Source: JAJPHF01 sp035293805
GTDB lineage: Bacteria; Chloroflexota; UBA6077; JAJPHF01
Direction: 5' to 3'
NCBI GenBank assembly: GCA_035293805.1
Contig: DATGMD010000032.1
Span: 16,120-80,119 of the forward strand
Length of the DNA stretch: 64,000 bases
Shown: piece after piece, positions 48,795-56,682 of the stretch
Layout of the letters: each line of letters starts with the position of its first letter
How positions within the stretch are numbered: position 1 is the first letter of the stretch
Made by a program: the position numbers and the translations under genes
The notes under the pieces: generated by a model
Told to the model about the DNA's origin: nothing
Databases searched by the model: none
The model's input: the letters and a program-made list of their open reading frames with translations, nothing else

Positions 48795-50027
48795 TCAGTC
48801 CCAGCAGCCGGCCGTCTGCCAGGGCACGCCGGCGGGCGCGTCGATCGTCTCGCTGAGGATGCGGTCGTAGGCGATCGCCGGATCGAGGCCGGGCGGGGGC
48901 TGGTCGGCTGCCAGGCTCTTGGCGGCGTCGAGCAGGATCTTCCGCATGGCGATTGCCGCCACGTCGCACGCGGCCAGGTGCTCCTTCGTGCGATCCACGA
49001 TGGGGCCCTGGCTCTCGTTCACGGCGTGGTCCTGCGTGATGACGCCACGGATGCCCGATACGCTCTCGGTGCGCATCGCCGCGGCGTCTTGCAGATAGCC
49101 GTTGTCCCGGTTGCGCTGCTTGCGGTAGTGCTCGTCCACCTCGTAGCCCGCGGTGGCGATGCGCCAGGGCACGTCGATCGGCTGCTCGGGATTGAAGTAG
49201 TACTGGAAGTGCCAGGCGCTCACGTCGTCGCGCGGCACCCAGGCGTTCGCCACGCGGTCGGCCGAGATCTGGCGCGAGCCGAACGAGCCGGGCGAGGTGA
49301 TGGTCCACCAGGGCGCGACGTACGAGATGATGCGCACGTGCTGCGCGCCATCCTCGCGGTCCCAGATCGCGCCGTAGCGCAGGCCATAGGGGGTGAGCTG
49401 CACGTCGTGGCGCGGCGCCAGGTTGCGCTGGCGCACGTCGTCGTCGCGCACCGACCAGGGCGCGCTGCGGTGCAGGATGGGGGCGTGCGCCATGTCCAGC
49501 CCGCCCTCCAGCGCCTGCGCCCAGTTGCACTCCTCCAGGATCTTGAAGGCTGCCGCCCGTGCCGGATACAGCTTGAGCCAGAGGAAGTTGGGGAAGCACG
49601 GCATCAGCTGTGGCGGGCCGAGGTAGGCCCAGACGATGCCGGCGGCCTCGCGGGTGGGGTAGGCTTGCGCGCGCACCCGCTCGGGGAAAGGGCTGCCCGG
49701 CCGCTCGGTCGGCATGTCGGTGCAGCGGCCCTCTCGGTCGAACTGCCAGCCGTGGTAGATGCAGCGGATGGCCCCGTCCTCGTTCCGGCCGAGCGCGAGC
49801 GACGCGCCGCGGTGCGGGCACGACTCCTCCAGCAAGCCCACTGCTCCCGTGGAGTCCCGGTAGGCGACCAGCCGCTCGCCCAGGAGTGGCAGGCGGACCG
49901 GGCGGCCGTCTGGCTCCGGCAGCTCCTCGCTGAGCAGGGCGGGCAGCCAGTAGCGGCGCAGGAGCTGGCCCATCGGCGTGCCGGGGCCAGTGCGCGTCAG
50001 CAGCTCATTGTCTTCCTTCGAGAGCAT
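48795..50027 (-). CDS. Rieske non-heme iron oxygenase (mosaic pair, copy 1)
   Basis: A 410-residue Rieske oxygenase. Cluster ligands in CPHRGAS (about residue 70) and RCIYHGWQF (about 88-96); the iron motif is GGLDMAHAPILH (about 172-183), an intact D-x2-H-x4-H. The ATG at 50027 has GGGAGGA upstream. Its first ~137 residues are about 92% identical to the gene at 50297, while the catalytic domain differs strongly. Probably a phthalate-dioxygenase-type oxygenase; no ferredoxin or reductase is nearby. Confidence 0.91.
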   Translation of the reverse strand: MLSKEDNELLTRTGPGTPMGQLLRRYWLPALLSEELPEPDGRPVRLPLLGERLVAYRDSTGAVGLLEESCPHRGASLALGRNEDGAIRCIYHGWQFDREGRCTDMPTERPGSPFPERVRAQAYPTREAAGIVWAYLGPPQLMPCFPNFLWLKLYPARAAAFKILEECNWAQALEGGLDMAHAPILHRSAPWSVRDDDVRQRNLAPRHDVQLTPYGLRYGAIWDREDGAQHVRIISYVAPWWTITSPGSFGSRQISADRVANAWVPRDDVSAWHFQYYFNPEQPIDVPWRIATAGYEVDEHYRKQRNRDNGYLQDAAAMRTESVSGIRGVITQDHAVNESQGPIVDRTKEHLAACDVAAIAMRKILLDAAKSLAADQPPPGLDPAIAYDRILSETIDAPAGVPWQTAGCWD

Positions 50028-50081
50028 CGTCGTCCTCCCTGGTCGGGCGTTGCCGGCGAGCGACGCGCCGGCGACCGGTGG

Positions 50082-50134
50082 GCGCCGGGGCGGCGGCCTC
50101 GACGGCCGCGGGCGGCCACGAGAGCCGCCCCTAC
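50082..50134 (+). repeat. Intergenic repeat, family B
   Basis: A 53-base copy from GCGCCGGGGCGGCGG to GCCGCCCCTAC, matching those at 38627 and 44449. It lies in the 269-base gap between the two mosaic Rieske genes, where no gene is seen. Confidence 0.65.
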
Positions 50135-50296
50135 GCCGCCGCCGGTCCAAGCCGCCCCACGACGCCAAGGCGCCGCTGCCCCGGCTTGCGGGCGTCGAGG
50201 CGCTAGCCTGCGGGCCACGGGCGGCTATGCGCGCCCCCCTTCGAACTCTCGCCCATCCGTGCACTGCGCATATACCGCTCGCCGGCCAGGTGTCAT

Positions 50297-51565
50297 TTAG
50301 TGTGGAGCCGGGGCGGCGGGCAGCGCTAGACCCGGAGGGAGCGGCGCTGCCTCGCGCCAGGGCGTCTGCGCCGGCTTGGTGAGCGTGGCGCCGCCGATAG
50401 CGCCGAAGGGCAGCGCCGGGTCGAGGCCGGGGAGCGCCGGCTCTTGGCCCGCCGCAAACTGGCCCGCGTGTCGCAGCAGCAGGTCGCGCAGGGCGACGAT
50501 CGGCGCGTCGGTCGCCGTCAGGGTCTCGCGGGTGCGGTCCACGATCGGGCCCTGTAGCTCGGCGAGCGCGTGGTCCTCGACGATCACGCCCGCGATGCCG
50601 TTGAAGCTGCGCTGCATGGCCGCACGATCCTGCAAGTAGTCGTTGTCCCGGTTGCGCCGCTTGCGGAAGTCCGGGCCCACCTCCGCGACGCCGCGCGTGG
50701 CCGCGTAGGTCGCCGCGTCCACCGGCCCCGCCACGTTGTAGCGCACCAGGAAGTGCCAGTTGCTCTCGTCGTCGCGCGGCACGAACGCCATTGCCACACA
50801 GTGCTCCCCGATCGGCCCCAGGAACAGCAGGCAGGGCGCGACGAACGCCCCGACGCGTACCTGGTGCAGCGGCTCGTCGGGCCGGTAGATGGCCGCGTAG
50901 CGGAAGCCGTAGCGCGTCGGCTCCACGTCCACGTCTGGCACGGTGTCCTGGCGGTCGAGGTCCGCGAGCCGGGCGCCCGCCGCCATCTCGCGCTCGGACA
51001 GCGTGCGGTGGGCGATGCGCACGTGGGCCAGGTTCACGTCACGCTCGAGCGCTTGCAGGTAGTTGCACTCGTGCAGGAGCTTCCACACGCGCTGCTGCTC
51101 GGCCGGCAGCCCCATCCACTCGTAGGCCGGGAAGGGCGGCAGCCGGTCGGGCGGGCCGAGGTAGGCCCAGACGATGCCGGCGGCCTCGCGGGTGGGGTAG
51201 GCTTGCGCGCGGACGCGCTCGCGGAAAGGGCTGCCCGGCCGCTCGGTGGGCATGTCGGTGCAGCGGCCGCTGCGGTCGAACTGCCAGCCGTGGTAGAGGC
51301 AGCGCAGGGCGCCGTCCTCGTTGCGGCCCAGCGCCAGCGACGCGCCGCGGTGCGGGCAGGCTTCTTCGAGCAGCCCCACCTGGCCGGTGGCGTCGCGGTA
51401 GGCGACCAGCCGCTCGCCCAGGAGCGGCAGGCGGACCGGGCGGCCGTCTGGCTCCGGCAGCTCCTCGCTGAGCAGGGCGGGCAGCCAGTAGCGGCGCAGG
51501 AGCTGGCCCATGGGCGTGCCGGGGCCGGTGCGCGTCAGCAGCTCGTTCTCTTCACGTGTCAGCAC
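50297..51565 (-). CDS. Rieske non-heme iron oxygenase (mosaic pair, copy 2)
   Basis: A 422-residue Rieske oxygenase. Cluster ligands in CPHRGAS and RCLYHGWQF; the iron motif region reads RDVNLAHVRIAH (about 172-183): both His are kept but the Asp of the D-x2-H pattern is Asn. GTG 51565 was chosen over GTG 51589 because it aligns exactly with the start of copy 1 (VLTREENELL against MLSKEDNELL) and has an AAGAGG site. After about residue 137 it shares little more than a third of residues with copy 1, so the pair is a recombinant or domain-converted duplication. Function of the altered iron site is uncertain. Confidence 0.88.
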   Translation of the reverse strand: MLTREENELLTRTGPGTPMGQLLRRYWLPALLSEELPEPDGRPVRLPLLGERLVAYRDATGQVGLLEEACPHRGASLALGRNEDGALRCLYHGWQFDRSGRCTDMPTERPGSPFRERVRAQAYPTREAAGIVWAYLGPPDRLPPFPAYEWMGLPAEQQRVWKLLHECNYLQALERDVNLAHVRIAHRTLSEREMAAGARLADLDRQDTVPDVDVEPTRYGFRYAAIYRPDEPLHQVRVGAFVAPCLLFLGPIGEHCVAMAFVPRDDESNWHFLVRYNVAGPVDAATYAATRGVAEVGPDFRKRRNRDNDYLQDRAAMQRSFNGIAGVIVEDHALAELQGPIVDRTRETLTATDAPIVALRDLLLRHAGQFAAGQEPALPGLDPALPFGAIGGATLTKPAQTPWREAAPLPPGLALPAAPAPH

Positions 51566-51674
51566 GACGGACCTCTTCAAGCGCAGCACACGGTTATAGC
51601 ACGCCTGGCCGCGCGTCGCGTGCAGCCGCGATTCGAGCTACAGCTTGGGCGGGATCCTATCGTCCCACGGATGA

Positions 51675-51718
51675 GGGGTTACCCCGGCCGAGCGGCAAGG
51701 GACGAGCTCCTGCCCTAC
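51675..51718 (+). repeat. Palindromic intergenic repeat, family A
   Basis: A 44-base copy from GGGGTTACCCCGGCCGAGCG to CCTGCCCTAC, with stem GGCAAGG / CTCCTGCC around ACGAG. The remaining ~200 bases of this divergent gap show no gene. Confidence 0.65.
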
Positions 51719-51841
51719 CTCTGCATTGCCCCAAATCCGGCTCGGCCGCCGACTGGGGCGGCTTGACGGCGGCCGAACGCGGCTCGTATCGTAGGGCCAC
51801 GCGGCGGGACCGCAACGGTAGCGCGGAAGGCGAGGGATACC

Positions 51842-53077
51842 GTGAAAGTCTGCATGTTCCATCTCATGCCGTATCGCGACTTGCCGGCCGACTTCGATCA
51901 GCGTTACCGGTCCGCCTACATCGACCCGGTCTGGTTCGACGTGGCCGATCCCGACAAGGTGGGCCAGTACTACAACTGGACGTTGGATGAGCTGATCTAC
52001 GCCGCGAACGCGGGCATGCACGGCCTGTGCACGAACCAGCACCACCAGAACGTGTACGGCTTCATGGCCAACCCGAGCCTGATGGGCTCGGTGCTGGCGC
52101 GCGCCACGCAGGGCCAGAACGTGGCAATTATCCAGATCGGCTCGACGCTGCCCTCGACCAGCCCGCCCACGCGCATCGCCGAGGAGTACGGGCTGCTGGA
52201 CTGCCTGAGCGGCGGCCGACTGGTGGCCGGCTTCCCGCGCGGCCTGCCGACCGACGCCACGATCTCGAACGGCGTCGTGCCGATCGATCAGCGCGAGCGC
52301 TTCGACGAGGCGCTCGCGCTGACGCTGAAGGCCTGGTCGGCGAGGGAGATCTTCGCCTGGAACGGCACGCACTACCAGCTGCCGATGGTGAACCTCTGGC
52401 CGCGGCCGATCCAGCAACCGCACCCGCCGATCTGGATTCCCGGCAGCAGCCCGACGACGGTGGAGTACGTGACCGAGCGCGACTTCTGCTTCGCCCACCT
52501 GAGCTACGCGGGCGCGAAGAACGCGGAGACGCTGGGCGACTACTACTGGGAGGCCGTGACGAAGAAGGGGCGGGATGCGAACCCTTACCGGTTGACGTTC
52601 CTGCAGCTGGTCGGCGTCTCGGAGACGGACGCCGCGGCCGAGGAGTACGCGCCGCACGTCGAGTACTTCTACCACAAGCTGCTGTACATACCGCCGTACT
52701 ATCAGGCGATCCCCGGCCACCAGGACTATCCGAGCATGATGCGCCAGTTCAAGGCGCCGCTGCGCGACCGGCCCGACACCCACGCGATGCGGTACAAGGA
52801 CTTCGTGGACCGCGGGTTCGTGATCACGGGCAGCCCGGCGACGGTCCGCGACCAGCTGGTCGAGGCGGTGAAGCGGCTGCGCATCGGCCACCTGCTGACG
52901 CTGCTCCACTTCGGCTCGATGCCCCACGAGCTGTGCCTGCAGAACATCGACCTGTTCACGCGCGAGGTGCTGCCGGCGCTGGAAGGCCTCTGGGACGACG
53001 AGTGGGAGGACCGCTGGTGGCCGGAGCGGCTGCGGGCGCCGCGGTCGGTGCCCGCCGCGGCGGGCGGGGAGTCATAA
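51842..53077 (+). CDS. LLM-class flavin-dependent monooxygenase (long form)
   Basis: A 411-residue luciferase-family protein, longer than the others here. It starts KVCMFHLMPYRDLPADF, then GMHGLCTNQHHQNVYGFMANPSLMGSVLARAT (about residues 58-90), IQIGSTLPSTSPPTRIAEEYGLLDCLSGGRLVAGFPRG, and C-terminal FVITGSPATVRDQLVEAVKRL. The NQHHQ element parallels AEHH of FMNH2-dependent monooxygenases. The start is GTG with GAGGGA upstream. It is divergent from the mosaic Rieske genes and followed by repeats and an alpha/beta hydrolase, suggesting oxygenation then hydrolysis. Confidence 0.9.
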   Translation: MKVCMFHLMPYRDLPADFDQRYRSAYIDPVWFDVADPDKVGQYYNWTLDELIYAANAGMHGLCTNQHHQNVYGFMANPSLMGSVLARATQGQNVAIIQIGSTLPSTSPPTRIAEEYGLLDCLSGGRLVAGFPRGLPTDATISNGVVPIDQRERFDEALALTLKAWSAREIFAWNGTHYQLPMVNLWPRPIQQPHPPIWIPGSSPTTVEYVTERDFCFAHLSYAGAKNAETLGDYYWEAVTKKGRDANPYRLTFLQLVGVSETDAAAEEYAPHVEYFYHKLLYIPPYYQAIPGHQDYPSMMRQFKAPLRDRPDTHAMRYKDFVDRGFVITGSPATVRDQLVEAVKRLRIGHLLTLLHFGSMPHELCLQNIDLFTREVLPALEGLWDDEWEDRWWPERLRAPRSVPAAAGGES

Positions 53078-53093
53078 GGGCATCAGCGGGCAG

Positions 53094-53165
53094 GTGGGGG
53101 ACACCCCCACACCCCCGGTAGGAAGAAGAAGAGGGTAGGTTGGGGGGACACCCCCCACGCCCCCC
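53094..53165. repeat. G/C-tract intergenic repeat, two copies
   Basis: GTGGGGGACACCCCCACACC (53094-53113, running on into CCCGG) and a TTGGGGGGACACCCCCC unit (53150-53165), each able to fold as a G5/C5 hairpin. Same pattern as at 1419 and 14824. Confidence 0.6.
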
Positions 53166-53171
53166 GGCAGG

Positions 53172-53277
53172 GTGTGGCGCGGAATACTGCGAGCGCCACT
53201 GCCCCGGCACCCCCGGGGGACGAGGGGAAGGAGCAGCGCCGCCGGCAGGGTGTGGCGCGGAATACGGCAAGCGCCAC
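53172..53277 (+). repeat. Intergenic hairpin repeat family C, two tandem copies
   Basis: Copies at 53172-53199 and 53250-53277 begin GTGTGGCGCGGAATAC and end GCGCCAC, 78 bases apart, within a longer tandem duplication. A third copy is at 17894. They generate false coding extensions (ARNTASAT) of the next gene. Confidence 0.65.
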
Positions 53278-53362
53278 TCCCCGGCACCCCCGGAAGACGA
53301 GGGGGGACCAGACCCCGGTAGGGGAGCGCCCCTGCGCCCCCGGGTACCACGGAGGTGGTGGC

Positions 53363-54160
53363 ATGGCGGTGGAGGACCGCGGGCTTCGGCTCTGGCAGGG
53401 CACGGTCGAGACGGGGGTGCGGGTGGAGGGCGACGGGCCGCCTCTCGTGTTCCTGCACGGCCCGTGGGGGCCGCGCCACGACGGCGAGTTGATCGGCCGC
53501 CTGGCCCGGACCCATACGGTCTACGCGCCGCGGCACCCGGGCACCACCCCAGGCGACCCCGACGCAATCTACGGCCTCGCCGACTGGCTCGACCTGCTGG
53601 TGTACTATGGCGAGCTATTCGACCGGCTGGACCTGCGCGCCCCGGCCGTCGTCGGCTACTCGTTCGGCGGCATGGTGGCCAGCGAGCTAGCCGCCGCGAT
53701 GCCCGAGCGCGTGGGCCGGCTCGTGCTTATCGCCCCACTCGGGCTGTGGCGCGAGGAGCGGCCCGTCACGAACTGGATGATCCTGCCGGAGGACCGCTGC
53801 CGCGAGGCGGTGTTCGCCGACCCGGCGGGCGGGGCCGCGGGGCGCTTCTTCAGCCTGCCCGAGGACCGCGACGCGCGCGCGGAGGCGCAGGCCGACGTGA
53901 TCTGGTCGCTGGCCTGCACGGGCAAGTTCGTCTGGCCGATCCCCGACCGCGGCCTGCGGAAGCGCATTCACCGCATCAGCGCGCCAACGCTCATCCTCTG
54001 GGGGCAGCAGGACGGCGTGATCGCGCCCGCCTATGCCCAGGACTTCGCGGCCCAGATCCCCGGCGCTCGCGTCGAGCTGATCGACCGCGCCGGCCACCTG
54101 CCCCACCTGGAGCAGCCCGAGCGCGTCGCGGCGCTGGTACAGGACTTCCTGCGCGCCTGA
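53363..54160 (+). CDS. Alpha/beta-fold hydrolase
   Basis: A 265-residue alpha/beta hydrolase of standard length. Oxyanion-side segment FLHGPWG (about residue 34), nucleophile elbow GYSFGG (about 105-110), acid in LWGQQDGV (about 215) and His in RAGHLPHLEQPERV (about 242). Many close relatives hydrolyse ring-cleavage products (meta-cleavage C-C hydrolases) or esters; the substrate is not determined. The ATG at 53363 has GGAGGTG upstream; longer starts read into repeats. It converges with the MetE-like gene. Confidence 0.88.
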   Translation: MAVEDRGLRLWQGTVETGVRVEGDGPPLVFLHGPWGPRHDGELIGRLARTHTVYAPRHPGTTPGDPDAIYGLADWLDLLVYYGELFDRLDLRAPAVVGYSFGGMVASELAAAMPERVGRLVLIAPLGLWREERPVTNWMILPEDRCREAVFADPAGGAAGRFFSLPEDRDARAEAQADVIWSLACTGKFVWPIPDRGLRKRIHRISAPTLILWGQQDGVIAPAYAQDFAAQIPGARVELIDRAGHLPHLEQPERVAALVQDFLRA

Positions 54161-54166
54161 ACTGGG

Positions 54167-55330
54167 CTATCCCCACAATTGCTTGGTTGCCAGGCGGGCG
54201 CCCTCGGCCATCGCCTGGAACTTCGCCCAGACGAGCGAGGGATGGCCGACCCGCTCGCCCAGGCCGCAGTCGGTGCCGGCCATCACGTTCTCGCGGCCGA
54301 CGAGTCGCGCGTAGCGCACGAGGCGCTCGGCGATCAGCTCCGGGTGCTCCACGAAGTCGCTGGCGTGGCCGGCGACGCCGGGGATCAGGATCTTGCCCTC
54401 GGGCAGCTTGACGTCTTCCCAGACACGCCACTCGTGCTCGTGGGCGGCGTTCGAGGCCTCGATAGAGTACGCCTCGGCGCGCACCTGGAGAATCAGGTCC
54501 ACGATGTGGCGCAGGGGGATGTCGTGCTTGTGCGGGCCGTGGTAGCTGCCCCAGCACATGTGGAAGCGCACGCGGTCGGGCGGGACGTCGCGCAAGGCGT
54601 GGTTCAGCGCCGCGACGTGCAGCGCGGCTAGCTGGCGGTACGCTGCCACGTCCATGTCGGGGTGCATCTGCCAGGAGTCGGCCAGCCCCGGATCGTCGAT
54701 CTGGAGCAGGAAGCCGGCGCCCACGATCGCCTGGTACTCCTCGCGCATGGCGTCGGCGATGCCGAACAGGAAGGCCTCGTGCGTCGGGTAGTAGGCGTTG
54801 CCGAGCCAGTGCTCGATGCTGCCGGGCGCCACGGCCGGCAGGAACGCCTCTTCGACCGCGACGCCCTGGAGCGCCGCGCGGAAGTTGTCGAGGTCGGTCT
54901 GGATGGCCGCCTGGCCCACGTAGCGCAGCGGCTCGACGGCGGAGACGCGCTTCTGGGCGAGCGTCGCGCCGATCTGGCGGCGGCCGCTGTCCGTGGCGAA
55001 GTACTCGGGGAAGTCGCGGGCGTCGCGGCCGGAGATGCCGGCCGTCGCCGTGCTGGGCAGCGTTGGGGGCTGCTCCGCGCAGCCGCCGAGCCGCTCGCGC
55101 ACGTAGAAGAGGAAGTTGCTCTTGCTCAGCTCGCCGTCGTTGACGACGTCCACTCCGGCTGCCGCCTGCTGCTGCACCGTCTCAGCGACCGCGGCCCGCA
55201 GCCGTTCGGCGAGCGCCGCCGCGTCATACGGCTGGCCGCTGGTCTTCGCGGCGACCAGCGCCCGCAGGCCGTCCGGCCGCGGCAGGCTGCCGGCGTGCGT
55301 GACCAGGATGCGTTCAGCGCTTCGCTTCAT
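54167..55330 (-). CDS. MetE-like (cobalamin-independent methionine synthase family) protein, C-terminal domain type
   Basis: A 387-residue single-domain relative of the MetE C-terminal barrel. It starts ILVTHAGSLPRPDGL; zinc ligands are likely the His and Cys of RFHMCWGSYHG (about residues 247-257) and the Cys of AGTDCGLG (about 350). True MetE is twice this length with an N-terminal barrel, so this is an epoxyalkane:CoM-transferase/MetE-like protein that may transfer a methyl or alkyl group to a thiol other than homocysteine. It lies 8 bases upstream of a binding-protein stop on the same strand and could be cotranscribed with it. Confidence 0.85.
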   Translation of the reverse strand: MKRSAERILVTHAGSLPRPDGLRALVAAKTSGQPYDAAALAERLRAAVAETVQQQAAAGVDVVNDGELSKSNFLFYVRERLGGCAEQPPTLPSTATAGISGRDARDFPEYFATDSGRRQIGATLAQKRVSAVEPLRYVGQAAIQTDLDNFRAALQGVAVEEAFLPAVAPGSIEHWLGNAYYPTHEAFLFGIADAMREEYQAIVGAGFLLQIDDPGLADSWQMHPDMDVAAYRQLAALHVAALNHALRDVPPDRVRFHMCWGSYHGPHKHDIPLRHIVDLILQVRAEAYSIEASNAAHEHEWRVWEDVKLPEGKILIPGVAGHASDFVEHPELIAERLVRYARLVGRENVMAGTDCGLGERVGHPSLVWAKFQAMAEGARLATKQLWG

Positions 55331-55338
55331 GCTTTCTC

Positions 55339-56427
55339 CTAGTTGGCGCCGATCTGGCGCAGGAAGCCACTTTGCTCGATGTCACGCAGGAAGCTGTCGT
55401 CGGTGAAGTCGGCGGGCTTGAACGACTGGGCCTCGGGCTCCGTCTCGCGGTCGAGCACGGCCTGGATAGCCTCGTCGCTGGGGATCGGCAGCGACTGGAA
55501 GTCGGCGCGGGCGGCGTCGTAGATCAGGTCCATCTCCTCGGCGGGCAGCCCGCCCATGTACTGTTGCAGGATGCGGATCGTGTCCTCGCGGTTCGTCTTG
55601 AAGTACTGAATGCCCTCGACGTAGGCGCGCATGTAGCGCTGCACCGCGTCGCGGTCGCGCTCGACGAGGCGGCGCGTCGTCGCCATCGTGCCGCCGGGCG
55701 AGAGCACCTTCAGCGTCTGGCCATCCGCGAGCCGCACCGCGCCGGCGCGCTCGGCCGCCAGCACCATCGAGCTGCCGAGCACCCCCGCCTCGAGGTTGCC
55801 GCTCACCAGGGCGGCGAGCGTCTGGGGATGGCCGCCGGTCTGCAGCACCTGCACGTCGTCCGGGGCCATGTCCGCTTTGTGGAGGGCGATCTGCAGGAAC
55901 GTCTCGCTCTCCGAGCCGTACTGGGCCACGCCCACGGTCTTGCCCTTCAGGTCTTGCAGCCGCTGAATGCCCGCCCGCGGCTGGACGAGCACGGCCTGGT
56001 TGGAGTAGTTGCTGCCGGCGGCGAGGATGACCGGATCGGCGCCCTGCATGCGCGCGCGCATGATCGCGGTAACGCCCGCCAGCCCGTAGTCGAAGTCGCC
56101 GGCGATCAGCGACTGCACGAGGCGCGGGCTGCCGGTGAGCAGCGCCACGTCGGCGTCGATGCCGTACTTCGTGAAGATGCCGGCCTCTTTGGCGATCCAG
56201 GGGATCGAGAACGTCTCGACCGGCGCGACGTAGGCGATGGTCACTTTCTGCAGCGGACGGGGGCCCGGCGCCGCCTGCGCGGCGGCCGCCGGCGGCGCGG
56301 CGCCACTCGGCGGTACGGCTGCCGGGGCGGCGGCCGGCGCCGGGCCGGCCTCGCGGGCCGCCGGCGGCTGGCAGGCGAGCAGCAGCGCCGCCAGGCCGGC
56401 GGCGAGCCCCAAACGCGCGACGATCAT
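55339..56427 (-). CDS. NMT1-like substrate-binding lipoprotein
   Basis: A 362-residue exported binding protein. Signal peptide LGLAAGLAALLLAC, a Pro/Ala linker, then KVTIAYVAPVETFSIPWIAKEAGIFTKYGIDADVALLTG, FDYGLAGVTAIM, DLKGKTVGVAQYGS and a C-terminal PADFTDDSFLRDIEQSGFLRQIG, a tail also seen in the proteins at 58117 and 59232. ATG 56427 has GGAGGT five bases upstream. It is upstream of the MetE-like gene on the same strand. The ligand is unknown; no permease is nearby. Confidence 0.87.
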   Translation of the reverse strand: MIVARLGLAAGLAALLLACQPPAAREAGPAPAAAPAAVPPSGAAPPAAAAQAAPGPRPLQKVTIAYVAPVETFSIPWIAKEAGIFTKYGIDADVALLTGSPRLVQSLIAGDFDYGLAGVTAIMRARMQGADPVILAAGSNYSNQAVLVQPRAGIQRLQDLKGKTVGVAQYGSESETFLQIALHKADMAPDDVQVLQTGGHPQTLAALVSGNLEAGVLGSSMVLAAERAGAVRLADGQTLKVLSPGGTMATTRRLVERDRDAVQRYMRAYVEGIQYFKTNREDTIRILQQYMGGLPAEEMDLIYDAARADFQSLPIPSDEAIQAVLDRETEPEAQSFKPADFTDDSFLRDIEQSGFLRQIGAN

Positions 56428-56495
56428 GGGTACCTCCAGGGTGGCCGTTTGCCGACGGCCAGGGCGTTCTAGAGCGACGTTCATGATGCTGCAGC

Positions 56496-56535
56496 TACCC
56501 CGCCACCGGGCGGCAGGGGACGAGCCCCTGCCCCA
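56496..56535 (+). repeat. Palindromic intergenic repeat, family A
   Basis: A 40-base copy from TACCCCGCCACCGGG to CCCCTGCCCCA; stem GGCAGGGG / CCCCTGCC around ACGAG. Other copies: 17838 (inverted), 43536, 51675. Confidence 0.65.
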
Positions 56536-56682
56536 CGCCTGCTTCGCTGAGATGAGTGATCCAGGTGACGCGACCGGGCGGCACGGGATGGGCGCCCGCC
56601 CGACGGTACCGGCCGACGCATAATGGCGCAATGGCCGCGAAAACCGCTGCAGAAGCTTCCGGCAGGCTCGTGGTCGCGGTCA

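Noticed and set aside
53174..53362. N-terminal extension of the alpha/beta hydrolase
   Set aside because: The extra residues translate family C repeats (ARNTASAT appears twice); the later ATG has a GGAGGTG site.
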